A DNA stretch of 64,000 bases from Hymenobacter terrenus (GCF_000972495.1 NZ_LATM01000001.1:765241-829240), one strand, 5' to 3'; counted from the stretch's first letter, positions 1 through 9,387 are shown. Notes: generated by a model from the letters alone, not told the origin. Numbers and translations: made by a program.

Positions 1-68
1 GGGGCAAGGGAGAAACCCTTAGCGCCAGCAACAACCTGGGTTTTCGCTGCGTGAAATCGGCTTTATAG
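1..68 (+). CDS. C-terminal end of a formylglycine-generating enzyme-like protein (partial)
   Basis: An open frame enters the window at base 3 and stops at TAG 66-68. Its last residues are TLSASNNLGFRCVKSAL. The N-x-LGFRC ending is characteristic of the FGE-sulfatase (SUMF1) fold, which converts the active-site Cys of sulfatases to formylglycine. A sulfatase with the matching Cys motif lies 5 kb downstream in the same direction, with SusC and SusD between them, so a maturase role is plausible. Only about 21 residues are visible. Other members of the fold, such as GldK-like or EgtB-like proteins, also end in GFR, so the exact activity is not fixed. Confidence 0.6.
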   Translation, partial: GKGETLSASNNLGFRCVKSAL

Positions 69-175
69 TTCTCAGAGCCGGCGGCTACCGGTTCATTTTT
101 TCAACCCTCACCTGACTCCTTCACGCTATGAAACACTCCTGAAATCACCCGACAGCTGTTCACTGATAAAGGCTG

Positions 176-306
176 GTCCTGCGGCAACAGGACGGGCTAA
201 GCAATCAGCTATCTGAAAAAAGCCAACCCCGCGGCAACGGGGTTGGTTGGTCAGAAAATTCTAAGGCTCAGCGGCAAACTGACTTTCTGGCGGTCGTTCT
301 ACGACC
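176..306 (+). promoter_or_regulatory. Hairpin-rich leader upstream of susC, three loops sharing CGGCAA
   Basis: Three stem-loops in a row expose the same loop: stem GTCCTG/CAGGAC with loop CGGCAA (176-193), the 9-bp stem CCAACCCCG/CGGGGTTGG with loop CGGCAA (223-246), and a short CAG/CTG stem with loop CGGCAAA (269-281). A fourth perfect 6-bp hairpin, GGTCGT/ACGACC, sits at 292-306. The second hairpin is preceded by six A, so on the minus strand it would look like an intrinsic terminator. The shared loop suggests a repeated recognition element in the 5' region of susC, but its function is unknown. Confidence 0.4.
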
Positions 307-349
307 TGCCTGGCACCTTATTTCTGTTTCGCTAACCACTCACAAGGTA

Positions 350-3300
350 ATGAAAAAACTTTCTACGCTGTTGCCCTTCCTCTGGCTGGGGCTACATGCT
401 CCTGGGCTTTATGCTCAGAACGCGCCCACCATCAACGCCAATGTGCAGGGGCTGGTGGTGGACGCCGCCACACACGAGCCCCTGATTGGGGCGACAGTGC
501 AAATCAAGGGCACAACCAACGGCAGCGGCACCGATCCACAAGGTCATTTCGAGCTGAAAACTGGCCAAGTGCTGCCTTTTACACTGATAGTAAGCTACGT
601 AGGCTACCGCACCCAGGAAGTGACAGTCACTTCCGCTTCAGTCGAGATTCCGCTGCGAGCCGATGCCAGCCAACTGAATGACGTGGTGGTGGTGGGCTAC
701 GGCACCCAGCGCCGCAGCGACATCACGGGAGCCATTTCGTCCATCCCTACCGAGCTAAAAGCTCAGCCGGTAGCCTCGGTTGAGCGCCTGTTGCAGGGTG
801 CAGTGGCCGGGGCAGTTGTGACACAGACTTCGGGCCAGCCCGGCGGGGGCGTGAGCGTGCAGATTCGGGGCAATAACTCTGTGACGGCCGGCAGCGACCC
901 ACTGTATGTGATTGACGGGTTTCCCATCAACAACGATTATTCGCTGAACGACGCGGGCGTCACGAACGGCTCGAAAATCAACCCGCTGTCGTCCATCAAC
1001 ACGTCAGACATTGAGAATATTGAGGTATTGAAAGACGCTTCGGCCACGGCCATTTACGGCTCGCGGGGGGCGAATGGGGTGATTATTGTGACGACCAAGA
1101 GCGGCGCTAAAGGCAAGTCTTCGGTTAACTATGAAGGCTACTACGGCGTGCAGCGGGTGATTCGGACCATCCCGGTGCTGAATGCGGCGGAGTGGTGGGC
1201 ACTGCGGCAGGACGCCGCCGCCAACTCGGGCAAAACGGCGTCGCTGCCTACGGTGCAAGGCTATACGCTCGACATTACGGGCGTCGGCACCGACTGGCAG
1301 GGCGCGGCTTTCCGCGACGCGCCGACGCAGAACCACAACTTGTCCATCTTATCGGGCTCGGACAAAACCCGACTGGCAATTTCGGGCAACTACTTCAAGC
1401 AGGACGGGGTGCTGCGCAACACCGATTTCACCCGCTATTCGGCCCGCGTCAACCTCGACCACGACTACAACCCGCGCCTGCGCCTCACCACCAGCCTGTC
1501 GGCTAGCCACACCGTGGCCAATGTGGCGCCGGCCGCCGTGGTGGGCGCCCTGCTGCTGACCCCGCCCTCGCTGCCGATTTACCGGAACGATGGCTCCTTT
1601 GTCGTCAACAGTCCGTTCGAATCGAACTTGCAAAACCCCATCAACTCGCTGTATAATCAACTGAACCAGACCCGTACCAACCGTATCCTGGGGAATGTGG
1701 CGGGGGAGATTCTCATTGCGGAGGGGCTGCGGGCGAAGGTGCTGTTTGGGGCCGACATCCTCGACAACAAGCAGAACCGCTACCTGCCTAGCTCGACTGC
1801 CGAGGGCCAGGCCCTGGGGGGCGACGCGCTGGTAGGCTCGGTATTCACGACGAACTGGCTGAACGAAAACACCCTGAGCTACGACCGCCAGCTCAGCGCC
1901 CTCAGTAAGCTCAACGTGCTGGTGGGCTTCACGGCGCAGCAGTCGAATACCGAAGGAGCGGTAGCGGAAGCCGCTGGTTTTGCCAATGATGCCCTGTCTT
2001 ACAACAACTTGGGCACGGGCATCACCAACCGTACACCCAGCTCGTTCAATAACAAGTGGGCCCTGGCATCGTACCTGGGCCGGGTCAATTACGCTTACGC
2101 CGACCGGTACTTGCTGACGCTGACGCTGCGGGCCGACGGCTCGTCGCGCTTCGGAGAGGGCAACAAGTGGGGTTATTTCCCGTCGGCGGCCATTGGCTGG
2201 AACGTCAATAACGAGTCGTTCTTTCCGCAGCAGTCTCCCATTAGCACGCTCAAAGTGCGGGCCAGCGCCGGCCTGACGGGCAACCAGAACATTCCGACCT
2301 ACCAGTCGCTGTCGCAGTTGGGCTACTTCCGCTACAATTTCTCGGGGGCCACGGTATCGGGCTACTCGCCGGTTACGGTGGCGAACCCCGGCCTGGGCTG
2401 GGAAAAAACCTTCCAGGCTGATGCCGGAGTGGACGTGGGCCTGCTCAATAACCGCGTGGACCTAGTGGCGGACTTCTACTACAAGAAAACCACCGACCTG
2501 CTCCTGAACCGCACCGTGCCGGGGACTTCGGGCCTGGCCACGTTCGATAATGGGCAGGGGTCCGCAATTTATCAAAACATTGGTTCCGTGTCGAATAAAG
2601 GCCTTGAGCTGTCCATTAACTCGCACAACCTGACGGGGGCCTTCAAGTGGAATACCATCCTGATTTACTCGAAAAACGTGAACGAGGTGCTGAGTCTGGG
2701 CGACGGCGTGCCCCAGATTATTCCCGATAACTCGCTGCCCTCCATCGCTAAAGTAGGCTATCCGCTGGGCTCGTTCATTGCCTATCAGACCGACGGTCTC
2801 ATTCAGAACGGGGACAATGCGCTGACGCCGCAAGCGAATAAAAAGCCCGGTGGACAGAAGTATAAAGACGTCAATGGCGACGGCATCATCACGCAGGCTG
2901 ACCGCATCGTCATTGCCAACCAGCCTGATTTTTCTTACGGCCTAACCAACGTCTTCAGCTACAAAGGTTTCGATTTAACAGTTTTCTTCCAAGGCACGCA
3001 GGGTGGCAAGATTTACAACGCTAACCGGGCCAACCTGGAGCTGGCCACGGGCTACACCAACGGCGCGGCCAGCCTGACCAAGCGCTGGACTCCCACCAAC
3101 ACTACTACCGACGTGAAAGCCGCCTTCCAGGACCCGGCCGCCACCATTTCCGACCGCTTCATTGAGAATGCCTCGTACCTGCGGCTCAAGAACCTGACCC
3201 TGGGCTACACGCTCCCGAAAGAGCTGCTGACTTACCTGCACGGCAAAAGCCTGCGGTTTTACGTGTCGGCCCAAAACCTGGTGACGTGGACCAATTATAC

Positions 3301-3415
3301 CGGTTTCGACCCCGAAGTGAGCCTCAACGGACAGTCGCTGATCAATAAGGGCGTGGATTTGGGCGTGTACCCGAACAGCAAAACCTTCCTGGGTGGGCTG
3401 GCACTATCGCTCTAA
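350..3415 (+). CDS. SusC/RagA-family TonB-linked outer membrane transporter
   Basis: Imports oligomers or other ligands across the outer membrane using TonB energy, working with the SusD lipoprotein encoded next to it. The 1021-residue protein has a signal peptide (about 1-22, ending LYA-Q), a carboxypeptidase-regulatory-like beta domain (about 33-107), then the plug with its typical motifs VVVGYGTQ, DPLYVIDGFP and ATAIYGSRGANGVI, and a long beta-barrel. Length and domain order are normal for the family. The start ATG at 350 fits a Lys-rich signal peptide. The ligand cannot be read from the sequence; the downstream sulfatase hints at a sulfated compound. Confidence 0.95.
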   Translation: MKKLSTLLPFLWLGLHAPGLYAQNAPTINANVQGLVVDAATHEPLIGATVQIKGTTNGSGTDPQGHFELKTGQVLPFTLIVSYVGYRTQEVTVTSASVEIPLRADASQLNDVVVVGYGTQRRSDITGAISSIPTELKAQPVASVERLLQGAVAGAVVTQTSGQPGGGVSVQIRGNNSVTAGSDPLYVIDGFPINNDYSLNDAGVTNGSKINPLSSINTSDIENIEVLKDASATAIYGSRGANGVIIVTTKSGAKGKSSVNYEGYYGVQRVIRTIPVLNAAEWWALRQDAAANSGKTASLPTVQGYTLDITGVGTDWQGAAFRDAPTQNHNLSILSGSDKTRLAISGNYFKQDGVLRNTDFTRYSARVNLDHDYNPRLRLTTSLSASHTVANVAPAAVVGALLLTPPSLPIYRNDGSFVVNSPFESNLQNPINSLYNQLNQTRTNRILGNVAGEILIAEGLRAKVLFGADILDNKQNRYLPSSTAEGQALGGDALVGSVFTTNWLNENTLSYDRQLSALSKLNVLVGFTAQQSNTEGAVAEAAGFANDALSYNNLGTGITNRTPSSFNNKWALASYLGRVNYAYADRYLLTLTLRADGSSRFGEGNKWGYFPSAAIGWNVNNESFFPQQSPISTLKVRASAGLTGNQNIPTYQSLSQLGYFRYNFSGATVSGYSPVTVANPGLGWEKTFQADAGVDVGLLNNRVDLVADFYYKKTTDLLLNRTVPGTSGLATFDNGQGSAIYQNIGSVSNKGLELSINSHNLTGAFKWNTILIYSKNVNEVLSLGDGVPQIIPDNSLPSIAKVGYPLGSFIAYQTDGLIQNGDNALTPQANKKPGGQKYKDVNGDGIITQADRIVIANQPDFSYGLTNVFSYKGFDLTVFFQGTQGGKIYNANRANLELATGYTNGAASLTKRWTPTNTTTDVKAAFQDPAATISDRFIENASYLRLKNLTLGYTLPKELLTYLHGKSLRFYVSAQNLVTWTNYTGFDPEVSLNGQSLINKGVDLGVYPNSKTFLGGLALSL

Positions 3416-3437
3416 CCCCATTTACAACATACTCTGT

Positions 3438-5000
3438 ATGAAAAATCTAACGCGCATTCTGCTACTGGGAACCTTCGCGACAACGGCCTGCCAGACGTTT
3501 CTGGACGAGCGCCCGAAGTCCTTCATCAGCGAAGAGCAGTACTACAAGACGCAGGCCGATGCGATAACGGCCGTCAACGCCGCGTACTTCCTGCTGAACG
3601 CTGGCGGCACCACCATCCAAACACCGTACAACACGCTGTTTAACACAGGTATGAACTTCGCCGGGGATGATGAAGACCCTGGCCCCGGCGCCACCAATGC
3701 CGATGTGCGCTCGCTGGCCGTGCTGGCCCATTCCTCATCTAACCAACGCGTGTTTGAACTGTGGCAGCAGCATTACGCGGCCATCAAGAAGACCAACGTG
3801 GCCCTAGAGAAGATACCGGCCATCGAGTTCGACGCGGCCTTGAAAAGCCGGCTGCTGGCCGAGGCCAAGTTTCTGCGGGCCCTGTACTATTTCAATCTGG
3901 TGCGGCTCTGGGGCGATGTGCCATTGATTACCAGCAACCAAGCCTTCGTGCAGACTACCGACTACGCCGTGCCACGGTCATCGGCCCGGGCCGTGTACGC
4001 CCAGATTGAGCAGGATCTGACTGAAGCGGCCACCCAGTTGCCGGCCGCTTACAACGCCCCCGACGCGGGTCGGGCCACGGAGGGCGCGGCCAAGGCTCTG
4101 CTAGCGAAGGTGTACCTCGCCGAAGCCTCGCTGCCGCTCAACCTCACCGAAAACTACCAAAAAGCCGTGCAGAAGGCGGAAGAAGCACTGTCGCCGGCCG
4201 ATGGTGGCACCGGCACCTACAGCTACGACCTGTTTCCGAACTACGCCGATGCGTTTCTGCCCGCCACCAAAAACGGCCGGGAACACATCTTCTCGGCGCA
4301 GTTTAAGTCGAACTCGTTGGGCCAGGGCAATTTCCAAAATCCCCGTTCCATTTACACCGGAATTCCGGGCCTGACGGGCCTCTACACCGACCAGGTGCGC
4401 TTTTACACGAAGGGCAGCGACCGGTTTTTCTCGGTCTACAAGCTGTACCGGGCCATTGACAAGCGGAAGAAGGCGACGTTTGTGACGAAGTATGTGAGCC
4501 CGGCGAACGGGCGGAAGTACGGACTGCCGATTGTGAACCCGGCCGTGGCGAACGACTCGACGCCGTTTTTCAACAAAGCCTGGGACCCCAACTCACTGGC
4601 CGTGCCGGGCGAGTCGGCCGCCAACGTGGCCATTCTACGCTACGCGGAGCTGCTGCTGATTCATGCTGAGGCAGAAAACGAAGTCAACGGCCCCACCGCC
4701 AAGGCCTACCGCTCGCTCAACCGCGTGCGCAACCGCGCGGGGCTGCCCAACCTCACGCCCAGCCTCTCGAAGGAACAGTTCCGGGATTCCCTGTACCTGG
4801 ACCGCCGCCTGGAGCTGGTGTTTGAGTATCAGCGCTGGTTCGACCTGATTCGGCAGAAGGATGGTGGCGGGACCAGCACGTTCGTGCGCAACCTGCAAGC
4901 CGTGGGCAAAACGAACGCGAAAGAATTTCACCGGCTCTACCCTATTCCCCAAACGGAGCTCAATAGCAACCCGCAACTAACCCAGAACCCGGGCTGGTAA
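3438..5000 (+). CDS. SusD/RagB-family outer membrane lipoprotein
   Basis: Surface lipoprotein that captures ligand and delivers it to the SusC partner, whose gene ends 22 bases upstream. The ATG at 3438 is preferred because it gives a lipoprotein signal peptide (MKNLTRILLLGTF) with the acylated Cys at about residue 18 in TTACQ. The 520-residue product has the TPR-like helices and the C-terminal RagB region typical of the family, including the late motif DRRLELVFEYQRWFDLIR and the ending LTQNPGW. It is almost certainly co-transcribed with susC and probably with the sulfatase 69 bases downstream. Confidence 0.94.
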   Translation: MKNLTRILLLGTFATTACQTFLDERPKSFISEEQYYKTQADAITAVNAAYFLLNAGGTTIQTPYNTLFNTGMNFAGDDEDPGPGATNADVRSLAVLAHSSSNQRVFELWQQHYAAIKKTNVALEKIPAIEFDAALKSRLLAEAKFLRALYYFNLVRLWGDVPLITSNQAFVQTTDYAVPRSSARAVYAQIEQDLTEAATQLPAAYNAPDAGRATEGAAKALLAKVYLAEASLPLNLTENYQKAVQKAEEALSPADGGTGTYSYDLFPNYADAFLPATKNGREHIFSAQFKSNSLGQGNFQNPRSIYTGIPGLTGLYTDQVRFYTKGSDRFFSVYKLYRAIDKRKKATFVTKYVSPANGRKYGLPIVNPAVANDSTPFFNKAWDPNSLAVPGESAANVAILRYAELLLIHAEAENEVNGPTAKAYRSLNRVRNRAGLPNLTPSLSKEQFRDSLYLDRRLELVFEYQRWFDLIRQKDGGGTSTFVRNLQAVGKTNAKEFHRLYPIPQTELNSNPQLTQNPGW

Positions 5001-5069
5001 CGCGCCCGCCACCTTACGACGGCCATTGCCAGCGGCGCGAGCGCGCCGGGCATCTTTTATCAACTAATC

Positions 5070-6971
5070 ATGACCAGAACCAAAAACTTCGCGCTGGCCC
5101 TTCTGGGCGGCTTCATCTACGCCCAGGCCCACGGGCAAAACATCACGCAGCAGCAGCAGCCCTTCACCGGCGTGGTGGGCACGAGTTCGGCCGACTCTAA
5201 ACCCGTCTGGACCGACCCCATCAAGGCGCCGGTGGGGGCCCCAAACGTGGTGTGGGTGCTGCTCGACGACGTGGGCTTCGGAGCTACCAGCACGTTCGGG
5301 GGCGTCATCCGAACTCCTACTTTTGACAGCCTGGCTACCAATGGGCTGCGTTATAACAACTTCCATACGGCAGCCATTTGCGCCCCCACGCGGGCGGCCC
5401 TGCTCACGGGGCGCAACCAGCACGCGGTGCACGAGGGCGGCTTTTCGCACACTTGGGCATCGTTTGGATTTCCGGGTTGGGACGGGCGAATACCGTCGGA
5501 CAAGGGCACCGTGGCCGAAATCCTGCGTGAGGCCGGCTACAACACCTTCGCGGTGGGTAAATATGGCCTGACGCCCGACCAGGACGCCACCGATGCCGGG
5601 CCGTTTGACCGCTGGCCGCTGGGAAAGGGCTTCGACCATTTCTTCGGGTTTCTGGGCTCGCAAACCGACCAATACAAACCCGATTTGGTGGAGGATAACG
5701 CCCACGTGAAGCCCGACGGCCGCCACCTGACCGACCAGATTACCGACAAAGCCATCAGCTTCATCGAGCGGCAGAAAAAGGCGGCCCCAGACAAGCCGTT
5801 TTTCCTGTACTATGCACCCGGCGCCACCCACGCGCCCCACCAGGTGGCCAAGGAGTGGAGCGACCAGTACAAGGGTAAGTTTGATGGGGGCTGGGACGCG
5901 TTCCGGGAAGTAGTATTTAAGCGGCAGAAGCAACAGGGCATTATCCCGACCAACGCCGTGCTGCCCGCCCGCAACCCCAACATCAAGGCTTGGAACAGCC
6001 TGCCCGAGGAAGAGAAAAAACTCTATGCCCGGTTCATGGAAGTGTACGCTGGCTACCTGACTTACACGGACCACGAGGTGGGCCGGGTAGTAAACTACCT
6101 GAAGAAGATTAACCAACTGGATAACACGCTGATTCTGGTGGTACTCGGCGACAATGGGGCCAGCAAAGAAGGCGACTTCAATGGCGTCATTGCCCGGCCG
6201 TCGGTAGCTGCCACGCCCCTGCCGGAGGCGGAAAAGCTCAAGACTAACTTGGCCGAAATTGCCAAAATCGGCACGCCCGAAGCCACCAACGGCAACTACC
6301 CGCTGGGCTGGGCCCAGGCCACCAACACGCCCTTCAAGTACTGGAAGCAGGACGCGCACTCGGAAGGCGGCACCCGCAATCCGCTGATTGTCTTCTACCC
6401 GAAAGGCATTAAGGACCGGGGCCTCCGCCCGCAGTACGGCTACGTGACCGACCTGCTGCCCACTACGCTGGAGTTTACGGGTATCAAAGCACCCGAATTC
6501 ATCCGCGGCATCAAGCAAGACAGTCTGCACGGCACGTCGCTGGTCTATTCGTTTGCCAATGCCAAAGCGCCGTCGCGGCACCGGACGCAGTACTACTACA
6601 TCTATGGCTCGCGCTCGATTTACCAGGATGGCTGGAAGGCGGCCCTGCCCTTCAAGCCGGCAACGGGCGCCAACAACGGTACTTCTTTTGTCAGCACGAT
6701 TAGCGTTGCCGATCCAGCTCACAACGACTGGCAGCTGTATAATTTGAATGAGGATTTCAACGAGCGTTTCGACCTGGCCAAGAAGTACCCACAAAAGCTG
6801 GCGGAGCTAAAAGCCCTGTTCGAAAAGCAGTCGAAGCAGTACAATATCTACCCCTACATCACCTGGGATGATGTACTGAAAGGCAACCGTCTACGGGCCC
6901 AGCAGCCGCCCAAGGAAGCGCAGCCGAAAGAAGCTCCGTCGAAAGAGCCCCAGAAGGGTGGCGGGGAATAA
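5070..6971 (+). CDS. Secreted arylsulfatase-type sulfatase (formylglycine family)
   Basis: Hydrolyses a sulfate ester in the periplasm or at the cell surface. The 633-residue protein has a signal peptide (about 1-22), the metal-binding motif LLDDVGFG (residues 64-71) and the maturation site CAPTR at Cys104-Arg108, which must be oxidised to formylglycine. His254 in GATHAPH and Asp361-Asn362 in LGDNGA fit the active site. One position is unusual: the conserved Lys-x-His motif reads Lys164-Tyr-Gly166, so the His is replaced by Gly. The C-terminal 20 residues are a Lys/Glu/Pro-rich tail. Overall pattern resembles the Pseudomonas AtsA/mycobacterial group (SulfAtlas S1_4-like, by memory). It follows susC/susD, suggesting it desulfates the imported ligand. 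Confidence 0.9.
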   Translation: MTRTKNFALALLGGFIYAQAHGQNITQQQQPFTGVVGTSSADSKPVWTDPIKAPVGAPNVVWVLLDDVGFGATSTFGGVIRTPTFDSLATNGLRYNNFHTAAICAPTRAALLTGRNQHAVHEGGFSHTWASFGFPGWDGRIPSDKGTVAEILREAGYNTFAVGKYGLTPDQDATDAGPFDRWPLGKGFDHFFGFLGSQTDQYKPDLVEDNAHVKPDGRHLTDQITDKAISFIERQKKAAPDKPFFLYYAPGATHAPHQVAKEWSDQYKGKFDGGWDAFREVVFKRQKQQGIIPTNAVLPARNPNIKAWNSLPEEEKKLYARFMEVYAGYLTYTDHEVGRVVNYLKKINQLDNTLILVVLGDNGASKEGDFNGVIARPSVAATPLPEAEKLKTNLAEIAKIGTPEATNGNYPLGWAQATNTPFKYWKQDAHSEGGTRNPLIVFYPKGIKDRGLRPQYGYVTDLLPTTLEFTGIKAPEFIRGIKQDSLHGTSLVYSFANAKAPSRHRTQYYYIYGSRSIYQDGWKAALPFKPATGANNGTSFVSTISVADPAHNDWQLYNLNEDFNERFDLAKKYPQKLAELKALFEKQSKQYNIYPYITWDDVLKGNRLRAQQPPKEAQPKEAPSKEPQKGGGE

Positions 6972-7152
6972 GTTACCGCTCTGGATGGGCCAGCCTAGGT
7001 GCCTCGCACAGCCGGCCCGCATTCCTTACGCGGCCATCCAGTTAACCCGAAAAACACCGAGAATCATCCTGGCTTGCGCGGTACCCCCACAGCAGGAAAC
7101 AGCACGACATTTTGCCTTTCAATCACCTCCATTTCACTTAGCTCAATCTCCT

Positions 7153-7875
7153 ATGAACATAAAATCCCTCATCCTGGGCTTCGGCCTTTCGCTGGTGGCG
7201 GCCGTGGCTGCCCCAGCGCAGACGCCCGCTAAACCTCAAGGGGCAATAGCCGTGGCGCAGTTTGCTGCCCAGCTTCAGGCGCAGCCCAAGCCACAGCTAA
7301 TTGACGCTCGCAGTCCGGAAGAATTTGCGCTTAACCATGTGCCGGCGGCCGTCAACTTCAACCTGACCAGCCCCGACTACGCCGCGCGGCTGCCGGCGCT
7401 GAATCCAACCAAGCCAGTGTTTGTGTATTCGATTGGCAACGGCCGCAGTGTGGCCCTGGCGGCCGACTTACGGAAGCGGGGCTTTGCCGAAGTGTACGTT
7501 CTCGACGGCGGCATTGGGGCCTGGACCGGCAGTGGCCAGCCCCTCTTCACCACTGCTCAGAGAGAACTGACATCCGCCCAGTACCAAGCCATTCTGGCCC
7601 AGAATGACCTGGTGCTGGTGGACGTTGGCTCTAAATACTGCGGCGCCTGCAAAAAGGTCAAGCCCATTCTTGAAACGCTGCGCAAAGAACACGGCACCGC
7701 GCTTAAAATAGTAGAGCTGGAACTCGAAGAAAACGCCGCGCTCATCAGCTCCCTCAAAACAGTCACCTCTTTCCCCTACTTGATTCTTTATCGTCAGGGC
7801 CAAGTTGTCCTCAAGCACGAGGGGCTCACCAACCTCAAAACCGACCTCGATACTAAACTGGTAGCCGCTAAATAG
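7153..7875 (+). CDS. Secreted rhodanese-thioredoxin fusion protein with Ser at the rhodanese active site
   Basis: A 240-residue exported protein (signal peptide about 1-22, ending APAQ). Residues 35-132 form a rhodanese domain (LIDARSPEEF, then LDGGIGAW), and residues 135-240 form a thioredoxin-like domain with a CGAC motif at Cys163-Cys166 and the cis-Pro turn at SFPYL. The rhodanese catalytic Cys is Ser93 in VYSIGNGRS, so sulfur transfer by that domain is unlikely; the thioredoxin half looks intact. ATG 7153 was chosen because it gives the signal peptide. Lying after the sulfatase it may act in periplasmic thiol chemistry, but no partner is visible. Confidence 0.85.
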   Translation: MNIKSLILGFGLSLVAAVAAPAQTPAKPQGAIAVAQFAAQLQAQPKPQLIDARSPEEFALNHVPAAVNFNLTSPDYAARLPALNPTKPVFVYSIGNGRSVALAADLRKRGFAEVYVLDGGIGAWTGSGQPLFTTAQRELTSAQYQAILAQNDLVLVDVGSKYCGACKKVKPILETLRKEHGTALKIVELELEENAALISSLKTVTSFPYLILYRQGQVVLKHEGLTNLKTDLDTKLVAAK

Positions 7876-7968
7876 TTTGCCACTCCCCACTGGCCCAATT
7901 GCCTGCGGTTGAATTACGGTTCATTTGCAGGCTGCACCTTGTGCTTCCGCTTGGTTAGACTACATGCG

Positions 7969-8000
7969 ACGCTGCCCTCAATCCCGGGGGCAGCGTTTTT
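7969..8000 (+). terminator. Intrinsic terminator after the rhodanese-thioredoxin gene
   Basis: A 9-bp perfect stem ACGCTGCCC/GGGCAGCGT (7969-7977 with 7988-7996) is followed by a run of T. It sits between the rhodanese fusion and the next gene on the same strand. Confidence 0.8.
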
Positions 8001-8015
8001 GCTTTCTTTGCGGCC

Positions 8016-8552
8016 ATGAATACCTCCGACGCACATCTCCAGTACCCCATCGGCCACGCCCAACTGCCCGACGGCCCCCTCTCCACCGCCCAGCGCACGG
8101 CGCTTATTCAGCAAATTGCGGACCTGCCCGCCCAGCTCACCGCGGTAGCGCAGGCCGTGGGCGGCGAAGGCTTGCAACTCCCCTACCGCCCCGGCGGCTG
8201 GACAGGCCGCCAAGTCATTCACCACGTGGCCGACTCGCACCTGAATAGCTACTTCCGCTACCGCCTCGCGCTTACGGAGGACCACCCCACCATCCGCCCC
8301 TACAACGAAAAAGGCTGGGCCGAGCTTCCCGACGTGGCCGCCACACCCGTCACCGTGTCACTGACGCTGTTGGAGTCGCTCCATTCGCGCTGGGTTACGC
8401 TGCTGCACCACCTCAGCGAAGCGCAATGGCAGCGCACCTTCTACCACCCCGGCATGCAGCGCGACTTCACCCTCGACCAAGCCCTGGCGATGTATGCCTG
8501 GCATGGGCAGCACCACTTAGCCCATTTGAAGCTCCTGCTGCCTAGTAATTAA
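8016..8552 (+). CDS. DinB-superfamily metal-dependent enzyme, YfiT/bacillithiol-transferase type
   Basis: A 178-residue four-helix DinB-fold protein. It begins with the YPIG motif typical of the YfiT (BstA-like) branch, and has the metal ligands HHVADSH (first His about residue 68) and the C-terminal HGQHHLAHL. Family members bind Ni or Zn and transfer thiols such as bacillithiol, or have unknown substrates. The gene follows a terminator and has a TTTCTTTG box just upstream of its ATG, so it is probably its own unit. A second, different DinB-type protein is encoded at 34854-35294. Confidence 0.85.
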   Translation: MNTSDAHLQYPIGHAQLPDGPLSTAQRTALIQQIADLPAQLTAVAQAVGGEGLQLPYRPGGWTGRQVIHHVADSHLNSYFRYRLALTEDHPTIRPYNEKGWAELPDVAATPVTVSLTLLESLHSRWVTLLHHLSEAQWQRTFYHPGMQRDFTLDQALAMYAWHGQHHLAHLKLLLPSN

Positions 8553-8750
8553 TAATCCGAGCAGCAGTATAGAGAGCCGTTATGAGAAAGATAGTCTTGT
8601 CCTGCTGAGCAGCGCGAAGCGCTTGGCTCACCTCGATACGCCTACCGGCGAGTTGCTTTGCAAAGACCGGGTAACGAATGTGCGGAATGGCAGCTGGTGC
8701 ATTGGCAAATCCGCACCACTTACTACCTTTTCGACCGCAACTCGCCTTCC

Positions 8751-9287
8751 ATGACCATCCCTGTTAATACTACTTCTCCAACACGGCCTTCCCTCAGCAC
8801 GGCGCGACTGCGGTTGCGTCCTTTCACGGCCGACGACGCGCCTGCACTGTTGGATTTAATCAGCGACAAGGACGTGGCGGCTACGACCCTGCGCATCCCG
8901 CACCCCTGCCCCCCGGCCCACGTCGCGGAATGGCTCGCTTCCCATCAACGAGAGTATGAAACCCAGCAAACCGTGCGGTGGGCCATTGTGCGCGCAGACG
9001 GCCCGCTGGTTGGTGGTATAAGCCTGTTCCTGAAAACGGAATTTGAGGCCGCTGGACTCGGCTTCTGAGTGGACAAGGCGTATTGGGGGAACGGGTATGC
9101 TAGTGAAGCGGCAGCACGGGCATTGGCTTACGGGTTTGAGGAATTGTGCCTAAACCGCATTGAGGCGCACTTCATGGACGAAAACCGGGCTTCCGCTCAA
9201 GTGCTCCGCAAGCTGGGTCTGTAATTTGAAGGATTCCATCGCCAGCTAGTGAAACGGTGGGGGGCGCCCGCACCAGCAACGGAATGA
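8751..9287 (+). pseudogene. GNAT-family (RimJ/RimL-like) acetyltransferase broken by two stop codons
   Basis: The frame from ATG 8751 codes for a normal GNAT start (TARLRLRPFTADDAPALL) and runs to TGA 9066-9068. The same frame continues with VDKAYWGNGYASEAARA-type acetyl-CoA binding sequence and NRIEAHFMDENRASAQVLRKLGL, meets TAA at 9222-9224, and then goes on with FEGFHRQLVKRW to TGA 9285. Family logic expects Trp at the TGA (GLGF-W-VDKAYWG) and a sense codon at the TAA. Nothing is shifted in frame, so this is a recently inactivated gene, unless both stops are sequencing errors. Confidence 0.85.
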
Positions 9288-9387
9288 GGCCAAGATAGAG
9301 GACCAACTCCTCCTGGTGCAAGCCGAACTAGGCCCACACGCGGGCTACAAAGGGGTGGGGCGTGGCATAGCAACAGAACCAAATAAT

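Noticed and set aside
5064..6794. 576-codon frame on the minus strand opposite the sulfatase
   Set aside because: Complete overlap with a well-supported gene and no recognisable domain; a shadow of GC-rich codon use.
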